A DNA stretch of 64,000 nt from Marthasterias glacialis (GCA_911728455.2 OU452234.1:8405531-8469530); one strand, 5' to 3'; counted from the stretch's first letter, positions 14,501 through 29,500 are shown. The notes: generated by a model from the sequence alone, not told the origin. A program made the numbers and translations.

Positions 14501-17500
14501 TAATGTACAATTACACTGATATCATTATACCAAAAGGCACCACACTAATTGTCCTTCAGTTTCATTTTGTTAACATGCATGTTTATTCATTTATCAATTT
14601 TCATTTCAAAACCCCTTGTAATAAAGAAAGATTAGCAACTTAACCAATTTTCAATCTTTGCACAACCTCAAAAACTGCCCTCAATCCGTCAAACAACACG
14701 TTGCAACGGTGGTTTTCCAAGTTGTTACGTAGGTGAACGGAATTGGAACAGTATAGGCTTCTGCCGACCTTTGTCTATCTTTCTTATATTTACCTTTTCA
14801 ATCAGGAAATCAACAACGTCAACGTGATCAAACATGGCCGCCCTACAGAGGAAAACAAATCATTGCTTTTAAAACGTTGCATAATACAATACAATTTTGG
14901 CTGGTAACGGTACCTCTGAAGGACATCTATACGCTGAATTTGATATCGAATTATGTGATGATTTAATAAATGTTCTGTGATTGGTTGGTATTCCTGCTGT
15001 ATCGGGGATTGGCCAATCAATCGCTTGTTGTGATTAATATTGATCAATAATCATTTGAATGACAATAATAGTTGTCCCTTTCGTGTGTCGAGGTTCAAAT
15101 CCCTTTGTCAGAGATAAACTTCAGACGTAATTGAGATATTTATCCCTAACAGTTCCTGTCATTTACCTAATCTCCACGCTCACAGAATTAAAGTGTGAGA
15201 ATTTACCTGGATGCGGTCCCATGACCCGTTTTTCGGAGTATTGGCCCAACGACGTAACTAGGGGTAAAATTTTAGGGGTACAAGGGGGGAGGCACCATTT
15301 TTCCTAGGGGGCAGTTTTGGCCAATTAAAACTGTAGTTTCCATTTTTGTTTTTCTCTAAACAAACCCTTTTTCAGCGCTCTTCTGACGTGTTGGGGTAAA
15401 ACAAAATACATTCTGCATGTAAATAATAAACAAATACCTTTAAAAACATTGAAATTATTACATAAAAGCTCATAAAATGTGACATTTTGTTCTTATAATG
15501 TTTAACCTCAAAAGTTCAGATATCAAATGGGGGGCGACCGGGGACAAGGCAGTTGGGGGCACGTGCCCCCCCCCCCCCACCCACTTAGTTATGCCACAGA
15601 ATAGATCCAGTTTGCATACAAAATTTGAACTGAAATGTGAATGTAGGTTTGGTCTTTCAGATTCTACCAGAGTGGGTTTTTCTCGCGTAGGCTTCCTCCC
15701 ACACTAAAAATTAAAAAATTTGAAGAAAACAAATCGATGCACTTTTGCTGGTCACAATGACTGATTTACATTAAAGTCACTATGACTGTCTGGTGACTTT
15801 TCTAATTTCCCTCAGGTACCTTCATCGATCGCCATGACTGAAAATATTAAATAATACAATTTTTACTACCTGTGTAATGGTGTCATTAGTTCCACGTCAA
15901 ACATGCTGAGGGTTTTATCACTGTCCGGCCTACTGAGAAGCAGTTGAACTATCGGGAGAGATCCTTGAGAAGCGGCGAGATGCAGTGGAGTAGAATCATC
16001 CTCCTACGGTGGAAATTCATCAAGAAATATCAAGGCATTGCAGAACACTTTAAAGACTAAATACAGAATATCAATTTAAAAGGACCTGATTAGATAGTTA
16101 GTTTAAAAACCAAACCTTCAAATTAATACTTCTGGGGTGCCAAAACCGAGAAAATAGCTTTTAAAAGACCAGCAAATAATGGATATACACCAACTCCCTG
16201 GCATAGTCTTGATTGGCGACAGTAGTTTTTATATTGATCGCCGGTAGAGGGCGCAACATTTACTAGCTGGGAGGGACGCAATTTTTTTCTTCTTCTGCAG
16301 ATAAGAATTGCAATCCTGTTTTTTTCTTCAGTATTCCCTTTTTTGGAATCGATTCAAAGAAAAAAAAATCCCATTGAAAATCATTACGACAGTGGCAATT
16401 TAGGATTGCAGGGAGGGACTGACTAACTCTACCAATATAGTTCAAAACTAGCGTCTTGAAGTATTTGGCACAGGCACCCGACAGAATCCAGGCAGATCCA
16501 ATCAAGGATAATTTGCATAATTTATTTAATAGATGTTAAATTTGCACCAGGGATGTTTTATAAAGAATGTTATTTGTGTTTTATCTATACACTGATGTGT
16601 GTTATCCCCGATGCAAATTTAGCATCTAAATCGTTGCGGTAGCCGCTATCGAACTGCCTCTATAGCTACCGGGCTTGCTCAGTGGTTTAGTAGTAAGACA
16701 TCTTCTCTAAAACAAAAAACACCCATGTAATAATAATGCATGTGGATTTTTTTCACATGACTCAGGAAACTGACTGAGTACTCTCTTAAATAGTTAGATT
16801 GAAAATCACTATAATTAGATTGAAAATCACTCTAATTAAATTGAAAATCACTCTTTTCCACTGAGGCCAGGGACAAATCTTTTGCAGATTGCCCCTATAG
16901 TTTCAATCCAATAGAGTAGATTTCAATCGAACACTTTAAGAGAGTACACGGTGGTAAACACAAATTGGTGTATATGGGTAAAACACAACATTGCATTAAG
17001 GCCTTCAGCGACAGGGTATGTGTATGGTACCTAGACGTATATGATGATGTTGTAAACCTCGTGTGCGTTAGTATGCCTGCTGTGCACGAAATTGCTGTTA
17101 TATGTCTTTCTTTTGCTACGTCACGGCCCAAAGTTTTGCCAACCAAGATGGAGAAAACTATACGGGGAGCCATCAATGCAAAGCAAAAACAGATAATCAC
17201 AGTTTGCAACAATGATACGCAAATATCCAAATATTGCTTATACAGAATTTGTTGGAAACAAACCAACCTATAATGAGATATATCCTCTTTAAATAGAAAG
17301 TTTGTAAAAATGTTGAATTTGGTCACATTATCTGTCAAGAGACCTGAATCTTTAGCTACATTTGGCCTTCCATGCAACAATGCAGAAAAAGGTCTATTGA
17401 CCCAATTCTACGGAAGCGTAGTTAGGACATGCTGAAAAAAAAAATCATGCTCCACTATTCCGCCCGGGCGGATTACTATTCCGCCCGTCGGATTACTATT

Positions 17501-20500
17501 CCGCCCGGGCGGATTACTATTCCGCCCAGGCGGATTACTATAGCAATCCGCCCGGGCGGAATAGTAATCCGCCCAGGCGGAATAGTAATCCGCCCGGGCG
17601 GAATAGTAATTCGCCTGGGCGGAATAGTAATCCGCCCGGGCGGAATAGTAATCCGCCCGGGCGGAATAGTAATCCGCCCGGGCGGAATAGTAATTCGCCC
17701 AGGCGGAATAGTAATCCGCCCGGGCGGAATAGTATTTCGCCTGGGCGGAATAGTAATCCGCCCGAATATCAGCTCTATGAACTAAATGATGGCAATGGGA
17801 AAATCAGCTGGTACGGCTGGTACCCAGAAGTCAGCTATATTACAACGGGATTTCGGCCGCTTTTGTCTCTGTGCCGCAAGGCACCCAGCTGCTCTGTCAA
17901 AACATAGTCTTTGGACAAGACAGTTGTGTGTGATATTGATAAGTTTATTGTAATGCAACGGAGCCAAGCTTTACAGCAAATGAATCGGAGAACCCAGCAA
18001 AGAAATCAGAGAATGCAATCCACTCCCTGGGCAGAATACGTAAAAATTTTAAAAAAATCTTTGCAAACAGAAATGAAGCTTGCATCCTCATTAGCCATAC
18101 GGCGTTTTTGTACCGTCCATTGCACATGAGGATGTCACAAAGCTCTTGAGCAGAGTCTAGGTATTTTTTTTTACAAAATGACCCCTGCTGACCGACAGGT
18201 GACCACTGGCCAAAATCTGTGTACACCTCAAATGTATCACGAGAAAATGAAGCATTCCACCAAGTTTTTTTTTTTAGCTGCAATCGGCTAAAAAATGTGG
18301 GAGAAGAAACATTGTGTAAATATTCATAAAATGACCAATATTGACCACCAGATGACCACTGGCCAAATTGTTTCACCATCCATAGATAGGGCAGGTGTCA
18401 TGGCTTAATTTGACCAAGTTTGGGTAAAATCGGTCAAATAGTCTAGGAGTTAATACCGTTTTTATTTTGATCACGTGACCGTTTGACCAAAGAAAGAAAG
18501 AAAGAACAAAAGACAGAAAACATTTTTGCATCACAATATATCAGCCTGCTTCGCATGGCTGATAGAACAAGGGGCGGAGTTGTTTTTTATTGATGTTAGG
18601 TGGTGCACTCAATATAGAATTTCTGTGACTGTCGTTGGATTTCGTGAAGCAGGTAAATTCGTCCCTGTTGTATCCACATTAGGTCAGGTTTTCTTTACAG
18701 ACATTGCACGCGTTCGTATCTGGACTACGTTACACCTATTAATGATGCTGCAAAATACAGATCTAGGGTAAGCAGATTACTGAGCAAGATACTGCATACT
18801 CAGTGCTTTTTGTATCATGCAGGGGGAAAAATCTACGGGCATTCTGGAGCAGATGTCCTATCACAAGACCGGTGATAAGGATAGAGGCCAGTTCGATACC
18901 GTTAATAAGCAGAGACCGCAACAATCTAAAAGATGAAATAATTGCATCGGGGATAAAGATGCAATTATTTCATTAATAAATGGACGGTAAGCACAGCACC
19001 AATAAAAATGGGACTGCACAAAAGTAAATCAAATTACAAGAACACTTCGTCTTGAATTGGCATCTTTTACACATTTTTCTTCACTGCATGTATTGATTGG
19101 TGTCAAAAACATGTTGCCAGAGGGTGCGGTAGATATTTGTAATACAATTTCAGGCTAAAGCAATTTTGAGATTCCTAAACTCATTATCAAACTACGTATC
19201 ATTAGTTGGTGAGTTGGAATGGAATACCACTCGCTACATTCACTCAGAAGAAATGGCTATTCCATTTTAAGAATGTTGAAGGATGTCATAATAAAGATTT
19301 AAATCTTAAAGTTTACTTTTCATAAACTTTATCCCAGTAAACAAACGTCCTGCGAACTATTTCCGCCTTAAGAAGAAAGGGGGCGTAACTGAAAAGAAAT
19401 TGGCTTGAATTGACTCAATTTTGTTATGACTCAGTTTGAGTCACACTGACTCAATTTGAGTCACACTCTTACAAATCAGGGATTTGTTCACATTCCAGTA
19501 TGTTCGCATTTCGATTTAGCAGATTGAGATAATATCTAAGTATGAGGACAATTATTTTCTCACTGACTGGAGTCTGTTGACTGCAATGGTTGGTTTTGTT
19601 CGAGTCCATTGACCCAGTTTGTGTTAATCAGACACTGAGGTCGTGTCCACCTGCTGTACATAGGCCTGGAGTCCTGACTCGAGTAGCGTCAATGAATTTG
19701 TTTTCATTTCAACCAGTTTGATTCATTCACACAGTGAGATTATGGGTGAGATACTATACGTCTAAAGTGGTCTTTACGTGAGTTACGTCATTGATTTTGT
19801 TTGAGTCACTATTGACCCTGTTTGAGTCACGTCTTACCTGCAGAACATCTAGAGGTGATCCAAACTCGATGCAGACACGTACAGCCTCCTCGCTACCACT
19901 ATTTACGGCAGAATGCAATGCAGTATTATGCTCTTTGTCTTTCATTGCCAGTACAATATCACGGGTATAGCCAGCAGACTCAGCTGAATCGGAGACAACA
20001 GTAATTCAACTGATAATAATTATAATTAATGCATCCAGGATAAACAATTATGGGCAAATTTCATAGAGCTGCTTAAGCACAAAAAGTAGCTAAGCACAAC
20101 AAAATTATGCTTACCAGAACAAGGTAACCAGTCAACATACCATGTCACATGTAAAATCAGCTTAAGAGTTCAGTATAATCTTAAGTCTATAACGACATTT
20201 AATCTAAAAGTTTACTTTTTATCAACTTTATCCCAGTAGCAAACGTCCTGCAAAATATTTCCGCCTGTCATGGAACCTCATTGTTTACTTCGATGTTCAT
20301 GTGAATATTTAAAAACTATGAACGCAAACCGTGTTTGACTGCACTACCAAATCGAATTTAATTCGGGATAAGTACTTCGTTATACTTAGTGCAAGACAGA
20401 CCTTGTGTCGCATGGATTTTGTGTGACGTTGCATGGAGTTGATTTGAGCGCGGTTTGAGCGCGGTTTGCGCAGTTTGGGTAGGCCTACCGTACTATTACG

Positions 20501-23500
20501 TGGCAGTTTGCTCTAGTTTGCGTGCGTGTATATCAAGGATCACGACGACCGCCTTTTATTGCATGTGCTTTAAGGTTTCAAAAGTAAAGCGGAAATTAAG
20601 GTCGGATTAAAAAAAATATTCAAAGATTTGTGAAAGTGTTTACGGTTTACAATTTGTAAATCAAGCTTTTATTTATTCAAACCATATTCAATGGATAATA
20701 AGTATTTTTTTAAACAGCACAATACAAGTTATTTTAAAAAACAAATTGCCACAAAACACACCGTAGCTGCTATTCGAGGTGCCCGGAAGTCAATATTCTC
20801 GCGAAAACCCGCAAGCTCTCGAGGTCAACTAACACCTTGCTTTTTGTATTAATGATAAAAGTGTCTACAATTCAGCCCTTGTCTGTCATGTGCTGATTTT
20901 AATGAATAAACCAACGCTGCATATGAATGACTGATTGAATGGAATGGAAGTGATGGCTACGATCTTCGATTGTCTTGAATCTTCTAGTAGAGCTAGAGCG
21001 TCTTGTTGACAAACATGGCTTGTTAGAAATGTCCGTTACTATTAAAGTTGTTTGTTTTGTGCTCAGAGAAAATAAGACAAACATTAACCAAACAACATGT
21101 CTACTTTAAAATCCACTGTTAGGTCTTTCACTATAAGCCCTTAATTAAGCTAACATAATGAACTTTTGACATCAATAACAAAACAGTAGAAAGCCAGATC
21201 TGATTTGATTGGATATTCACAACCAAGTCGCTTCCGTCACCATTGATCGATATTGCAGGCTCCGAGGCCAGAATGGGTAAACATTACGTTTATAATTTCA
21301 CATTTCGTGTTTGCTCTTTTACGCTGGCGGCTGTCTTTTGTTTACTCAATGCGTTATAAATCGGCCACCTCCGTTAGTACAAAGTAAATAAAGATTGGGG
21401 GTGTTCATTTTATCACCTGGTAAAACATTAATTTGTATCTCACATTTTTATGTTTTGGACCCTTTTTCCTCTACCTATCATTGTTGACAGGTGATTAGTG
21501 AAAGTGCGTAAACTGCATGTCTCTCTATTTTTGTCAATTACACGTTCGCTTCATTGTTTTAAGGTTTGTATGATTGATGGTGATCAGAAGAAATAAATTG
21601 ACGGTTTTGAAGCTGGAAGCTCGCTCCTCATTATTCATATTGTATCTCTGTATTCTCATAAACTTATACCGTTACTACGGCCAAATTTCATTGAGCTTCT
21701 TAAGCATGAAACAGTTTTGCTTACCACTAAAAGGATACCAGTGAACCCAAATAAATGTAATAGTTACCATTCGTGACTGGTTTCCTGCCAATTTTTGCTT
21801 AAGCCACAAAATATTTTGCAGCAACATTTTCTACTTTCTTTAAAAGCAGCTATGAAATTGGGCCTTGTTTTCCAGAGAAAAGTACATCTGTCTGGAATGA
21901 CGAAAGTAAGCCACGCGTTGTCATGACAACCATTATCTTACCATTTAGTTATACACGATCGTTGAGAAAATGTAATTGGGTTGAATTTGAAAGCGTGACC
22001 GTCATTATGTAGTTCCCGTTATTTCACAACTCGGAAGCGTATCATTAGAACATGTGTCACCGAATTATGGTTTGTAGTTGACAGTTTTCCATTCTTCCTT
22101 TTTTCCCAGTGCCTTGGCTTTTGATAAAGAACAGTAATTTGACAATCTGTCCTTGACAAGAGAACAAAATTATGTGCATGCAATCTACTCCCGCAGCACA
22201 GGTTTTATACGGAAGGATAAGAAATTGACCGCGGGGGATTCAGTCATGATTGATGATGACATCAAACAAGAAGGTTTTATTAAAGCGGGAATTGTACCAT
22301 TTATAATGATGTTATAACAAAGACGACGTTTTGTTGTGTTTGCCTCCGTCTTCAGTGTCCATGGTTATTAAGAAAGTTGTGGCGGTCCTTAGTTGAGTTT
22401 CTACAGGATATTAAAAAATTACAACTTAAAGAAGTGCCTGGCGAATATAGGCCTATTTCTTTGATATGTAAATATGTGTCTTTGACAAGGGGTGAACATA
22501 TTGATCTAACGATTATCCGGCGACTGCTACTTAAATATCTGGCGACATTTCTTGGAGAAATTTAAACTTTTCTAAAAGAAAAAATATCTGAAGTTTTTTT
22601 AGATTAAGAAATATTTTGAAGCAAATTTGTGACGATATTTTGTGACAAACAGAAGATGTTATCAACGCGGTGTCTCAAGGATCTAATTTGCAGGGGTTCC
22701 CTACTCTGGTTTATCAATTTAGGGCAATAGATTAACTCATGGGTGGGGGACCATGGGTGGGGCTCGGTGCCTCAAGTAAAATATTGTTACCGTGACACAA
22801 TCTTTCTGCCACCCGAAAAATATCGACTCGAAGAGTGCACCGGCTTTAGTCTCAAATTTTGACAATTTTAGAAGTTAAGAAAATATTTTGAGGATTTAGC
22901 TGGCCCGCTTAGATACATTCGTAAGCAATCTAGAGCGTCTGTCATAGGAAAAACTTGTGCGTCGAAACCAACATTCTAATCAATGGATGTCCCAAACGTA
23001 GTTTAACGTGAGCTGAGAGAAAAAGTTCAAATTTGGGGCAGTGTAAATTGGCATTCTTGTGCAGTCAAGAACATGTGGAATCAAGAGAAAAATATATATA
23101 TATTTAATGTTTAAATTTCTCCCAGATAATAAGTGGCGGCTGCCAGTCAATTATTACCGGTACAGGCATAAAATATCAAATGTTGACCGCAGGTAGCAAT
23201 GTGTTCACCTGCCAAAGGTTTTATTCATCTGGCACTAACGGGTTTCCGTACTGTTCTGGTTTAACGCAGTAATTCAAAACACGCTGTATGCTGTATTTCA
23301 TCCGTTGGACAAAGGTTTTTTAAGTGGCATCCATTAAGTAGTATTTTCAACGCAGTTTTGCGTCGCATTTTCGTTTTGGCGAAGCACTTTCAGTTATGGC
23401 CGCACAAACACTGTGCGTGCCTTCAATGCATACTGTAAGGTTGTTGGACATGGTAATGTTCTTCCGAAAGTTCCAATCAGCAGCTGCTTGCCGTCCAGAA

Positions 23501-26500
23501 GACCCTCAAACTGGAGATGTTCTAGAATCTGAACTTGTTGGGGCCCTTAAGCGGGCCCCAGATCCTTTATTGTTTCCCTTAAATGACGGTAGCCATTATT
23601 CAATAAAACTACCAATGTTCAGAATTGGGCAAAAAGCAAGAGCAAGTTTAAAATGTTTTTACAACGGACTAACTTTTAATCCGTGATCAAATTAGTTTGT
23701 TTTTTTAAACAACAATATTATTAGTACAATGTTTTTAAAATACAAACTCATTTTATCACATTTAATCGTCGATTTAACAACCAAAACAAGCGTATTGAAA
23801 ATGTCATGCTTTAGGGGAAAGTACTCAAACACTCTCCTTGCCGCAAACCGAAGATATATATCTCACCTTGCAATGCCTCAAAATTCATTTACTCATATAA
23901 CAGTCATCTTGTGAAAATTAAATCATTAACAAAACATAGCATAGGATTGTGAGTGACATTAGATCTGTTGTTTTGACTCATTGTGTGTTTGTGTAGGCCT
24001 ATGCAGCATTCGGAATTTTGAAGCTTTTTTTCCACCCTGACAAAAATCCCAGATACGAAGCTGAGTTTTTACATTACAAAATGCCGTTACACAGTCGAGT
24101 GACAGCTAAACGCACAAAATCAATCAGTTATCTCGGACGACTTAGTTGCCGTTTTTCCTAAAATGGCAATTCGTATGGAAAACTCGTACATCAAAGCTTG
24201 CCGAAGTGCACGCCACTTTCTGACAAGTCATACTTGTCTGCTAATGGTCATTGATGGGATTATTTGGAGAAATAGATCGTACAACAATTGAATTTAAAAA
24301 ACAAAAGGCTCGGTAAATCAGTGTTGTTTGTGGATTATTCGATATCGGCAAGCTTTGATGTACGAGTTTTCCATACGAATTGCCATTGTAGGAAAAACGG
24401 CAACTAAGTCGGCCGAGATAACTGATTGATTTTGTGCGTTTAGCTGTCACTCGACTGTGTAACAGCATTTTGTAATGTAAAAATTCAGTTCGTATCTGGG
24501 ATTTTTGTCAGAGTGGATAAAAGCTTCAAAATTCCGAATGCTGCATAGGCCTACACAAACACACAATGAGTCAAAACAACAGATCTAACGTCACTCACAA
24601 TCCTTAACTATGTTTTGTTAATGATTTAATTTTCACAAGATGAGTGTTCTATATGAGTAAAATGAATTTTGAGGCATTGCAAGGTGATGTTATATATCTT
24701 CGGTTTGCGGCAAAGGAGAGTGTTTGAATAATTTTCCCTAAAGCATGACATGTTTAATCCGCTTGTTTTGGTTGTTAAATCGACGATTAAGTGTGATAAA
24801 ATTAGTTTGTATTCTAAAAACGCTATCTGTAGTTTAAACAAAAAATAATTTGATCTCGGATTAAAAGTTAGTCCGTTGTAAAAACTTTTTAAACTTAGCA
24901 GCTCTTGCTATTTAGCCAATTTTGAACAATGGTAGTTTTATTGAATAATGGTGACCGTCATTTAAGGGAAACAATGTTTCCCTTAAATTCGAGGATTTGT
25001 TTTTTACTTACCTTTGTCTAGGAGTAGTTTTAGGACTTTCCTCGATGCGTGAGTGGCTGCACAGTGAATCACGTAAACGCCGTTGTCGTCACGGACGCAA
25101 AGAAGCGGCTTGAATTGCAACTAAGCATTCACAAAATCAAAATAACATGAGACGCGAAATTGATTTACTCTTCATTTGTCTAAACTACGTCGTGTGTCCG
25201 GCAAAAGGACGTAAAGGAAAGTTCCCGGCAAAAGGACGTAAGCAATGTATGTTAAAATTTGTGTTTCAAGAATTATGAGCGGGAAAGTTTGGTAAACATG
25301 TTGCCATGCAAAAATCATTCTAGAAAGGCTAAATTCTGCCTGGGGAATGAGGAAACATGTCTTCAGGGTAATTCTAGCAAAAAAACTAACAAAAATTATA
25401 TATTTTGCATGTCACAGGAGCCATTTTGTTGCTTACGTCCTCTTGTTACTGGGACAAACTACTTTATGTTCCTGGCAAAATGGCGTAAGGCCTTACGCCC
25501 TTTTGCCGGGAACACGACGAACTCATAGTACTATGCATAACATGGGTTTTCCCGGCAACCCGGTCATTAAGACGCAGTGAAGACCGAGCTCTCATACTGT
25601 ACCCTATTCACAAGACGGCGTTGTCACCATCATCTTGGTTGCGCCATTTTTGGCAGTCAATGTCCCCGTGTGTTACACAATGTAGGCCCTATAGGGTGCC
25701 ACGCGGCGTGTACACACCAGGCAGAGGCCGAATCGGCGGTTACGGTTACGGTTACGGCTATGGCTACGGCTGTTGCTAAGGAGGGTTGCTATGTACGTTA
25801 AAAACTTCAACGCATGATGACGCGGCAATCCATTTGTAGCCGTAGCCGTAACGTAGTCGCCAATTCGGACACGCCCTTGCCATAATTTCACGTGCAATTT
25901 GACTCCCAAAATGGCGAGCGTGGCAGACAGTAGCCGAGTGTGACGTTGGTGCAAGAGATCAATACTTATACAAATAGAAAACACAAATAATGGCTTTAGT
26001 TTTTAATAATTACCATAGCTTGAGCCGCTTCCAGGGCATCAAAAAGAGCACAATAATGCAGTGGTGTCTGACCATATTCCCCTCGTAAGTTAACGTCGAT
26101 GTTGTCATGGCTACAAATGGCCTTCAAAAACAATTATATAAAGCAATAATGGTAGTTACTGCTTTGTAGATGAACATCATAACGGACAGTGGCATGTCAC
26201 AAAATTGATCATGGAAAATCTGCATCAGTAGCCCACGAGTAGGCCCCAAAAATATATGTTCCACAAAAAACCATGGCAAAACAAAGTCTTTGGACTTATC
26301 TCCATTGTGGTCCTTACAAAAAGATCGAAATATTTTGCAGTTTAAATACTTTTTAAAGCGGTCAAATATTTTATGGGATACACAACACATTCAATATTAT
26401 TAAATTGTAAATTTAAAGACATGGCTGGGGTTCATCGTTCAGTAAAAGAGCGACTCCTTAAATTTCCGGAAGAATTAAGACATTTTTAGTTTGAGGTCAA

Positions 26501-29500
26501 AGAGGTTTCTACCTGGATCTGGTAACCCTCCCCCATCCCCCTCCATCTTATGGCATTTAATTACTTCTGGCAAATCGGAAGATTTAGGCCTCTAACTTGG
26601 CCCCAAATATTAGTGGACCGCCCATCGACACGAGGGCTGCATGGTTAGCTCAGTTGATAGAGCACTCTTACAGTTAACGCAGTATTGGAGAGATCGCGGG
26701 TTTGAGTCTGGCATCAGCCAATTTTTACTTTGCTTGCTTCACATTTCATTGCTTGCTGTACCCGTGCTCTACTAACTGTGAGCTACACCAACCCAAAATA
26801 TACATTTCCCCTATTGTACCCCAGCCTTGTCCCTTTTACGCCACCTAACTTCGGGCAACGTGCCCTTATATTTCCCGCCCGACCTACCTCAACCATATCT
26901 GGTAGATTCAACTCACAAGCCAAGTGTAGTGGTGTCATTTTATGGTTGTTGAGTACAGTGGGGTCCGCACCAGCACTGACAAGGCAATGATGGGTGCCGG
27001 GGGAGTTACCCCTCACTGCCCAATGAAGAGGGGTGTCACCGCCTTTATCCTGAGCCTTAAAGTCTATCAGAAAATATTGACAAAGAAATGAACCATAAAA
27101 TTGTACTATATAATTTGTGTATGACTGGTACGCAGTCTGCAAGAAATGTATTCACAATTTTAGATAAAAGACGGGACTTTCTTTATTGTCTATTATAAAC
27201 TGATTGTGTGCAGATCACATTGTTTATGCAGACTGAATGTATGAATTTGCCCCATTGCGAAAAACGCGGAATAATGGCACGTTTGGGGTCAAATCTCAAC
27301 GATTGTGTCAGTTTTAATTATTAAATAAAATGCAATCCACATAGAGACAATACCTTGAGAATTTAATTAAGGAAACAGGGAAGCAATTACGGATCAAACA
27401 ACAGAAATATTCTTTAAACTGTTTAATCAATAATTAATCTCGGATAAACATGGGATAAACTGGTTTCCCCAGTAACGATGTTTTGACGAAGGAGTTCTTG
27501 TCTAATGCGAGTCCTGTGCATGAGTTCCATCTCCATGCAATTGATCATCAAGTACATTTCAGTTTTCAAGTAGTTGTCAGGTTAGTATTTGGCACTGCTG
27601 TATATAAAAGGTCGCATCTGTAAAAGTTGGACTTGGATAAAAAGTAAATGTGCAAACCTGTAGGTCATGTTTATGTATTGATACTGTTTGGTTGATTTTA
27701 CTGCCGACTCGGTCTTTATAAGCATCATCAAACTTCTCTGGTTGAAAATTCTACCAATTAATGTATAAAAAGATGAACCATCTTGTAAAGATGGGCCTAC
27801 TCACCTCCACCGCAGATTAAGGCGTGCTCCAGCAGATCTTTTTTCCCTTTCATTGCAAGATAATGAACTACACTGGCCTCCTTCTTGTCAGTTACATGGA
27901 GACATGCTGAGTTCTCCCGTACTATGTCTATGAAATCCTCAAAGGAATATCCCGCCAGTTCCTTCACGCAATGGAAAGTTAAACATTTGTGGGTTTTAGT
28001 TTGCTGTGTATCAGAAGGGTTGTCACAATGGTTCGATACATAACCATTCCTGAACATATTCGATAAGAGCACACTTGGTATACTCTCTTAAAGATTTGGA
28101 CTGAAATTCACTCAAATCAATTTAAACTGTATGGACAAAACTGCAAAGGATTTGTCCGTGGCCGCAATCAAGCAGAGTGGTTTTCAATCTATTAAAGTGA
28201 TTTTCAATCTATCTAACATATACTACACTCTCTCAAAGCTTTAGACTGAAATTCACTCGAACGATTGAAATTAGAGACAAATTAAAGTTAGAGGTTGAAA
28301 TTAAAGACAAATTATCTGGAGGTTGTTCCTAGTTTCAGTCGATCAGAGTGAATTCAGTCGATCAGAGTGAATTCAGTCGATTAGAGTGGATTCAGTCGAT
28401 TAGAGTGTTAGGTGTGGGGGTATATTCCTCCAACATTTGCCCATAGGATCATCCCCTGGAATCCGGTAAAAAAAACAAAGTACTGGCAAGACCTCGAAAA
28501 AAATAAGCTAGAGTAATATACAAATTGTCTAAAAAAACATACATCACTTATTATTTATTTCTTAAGTCTTTCTTAACAGATAGAAAATAAACTTACTGTG
28601 CTATAAAATGCGTACAAGCTTTCCGTAATTATAGCAGAAGATTGTGTGCTACGTAAAAGATTTCTAATATAGCAATTGGATTAGTGCTTAAGCTAGTAGA
28701 CTTTGGCCCAAATCTTATGGATGTGACTGTGGGCCAGCCACTACGTGTATCGTGTAACTTAGGATGCATGACTTTACAGATTCATAATTGATCAAAGAAA
28801 ACTGCAATTGCTTCTGCGGAGAATGTTAGTTGTTAGCATCATGGTTTAGTTCAAGTACAACTAGTTGCCGAATATTTAATTGAAATTGTAGTTATTGGTC
28901 AGTTATGCGCGCTTGTTGATTAATGTCCTTATTTGGCGCCGTTAATACGAGTTGCAATGTTGTGACGTCATGCAGTACAAACTGGCTGGCCTATAGTCGT
29001 TTTCCAGGTGTTTATTATCCACATAACACAAAGCGCTAAGATTCGTCTTGAGATGAGTTGTCAATATCGTCATAGTGAACGGTATTGTGACTTGACACTT
29101 TGCTTAGCATTTTAGATTGATTCGTACTTAAGATCAATCTTAGCTCTTCGTAAAATCGAGCCCCGGCAATTCGGAAGCGATTGTTTGCAATCTCAATTCG
29201 AAATGTTCAACCATTTGTTTATTCAACGGTGCTATCTCTCACTGTGGAGAGTTGCGGTACCGTTATAAAAGCAAAATGGTGATGTGGCAGCTGTTTACAC
29301 GGTAAACTGTTATACCACTGGTTGTGAACTCATTGAAAATCACGCCAGTCTAAAAAAAAAACATGTTCATTTTTAACTTCACTTTTTCATTTTTTGTTAT
29401 TTTTCAAATTTACAGCTTAAAATTTTCTTTTTAGTGAAAAAATTGATAAAAAACAAGAAATTTATTGCAACAAATTTTTCGTTTACTGTTTTCTCCTCAC

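Larger units (their letters stand above)
19300..20268. repeat. Direct repeat pair flanking TRPA1 exon 6
   Basis: A block of about 65 bp with AAGTTTACTTTT, ACTTTATCCCAGTA, CAAACGTCCTGC and ATTTCCGCCT is present at 19306-19370 and 20204-20268 in the same orientation. Exon 6 lies between them. Confidence 0.75.

Noticed and set aside
17457-17765. CRISPR-like array
   Set aside because: Units are contiguous, with no unique spacers, and the genome is eukaryotic. This is a minisatellite.
17429-17785. 118-codon frame with a seven-residue repeat
   Set aside because: It is produced by a 21-bp tandem DNA repeat, which stays open in several frames on both strands. No start context or flanking coding sequence.
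17945-18379. 144-codon minus-strand frame with FGQWS repeats
   Set aside because: The peptide repeat reflects a direct DNA repeat. No domain or splice support.
22377-22565. Frame with EYRPISLI resembling LINE reverse transcriptase
   Set aside because: The match is only a few residues, starts from a non-ATG codon, and has no neighbouring reverse-transcriptase motifs.
26634-26720. Functional tRNA gene
   Set aside because: A and B boxes are present, but the acceptor and anticodon stems do not pair. SINE head is a better explanation.
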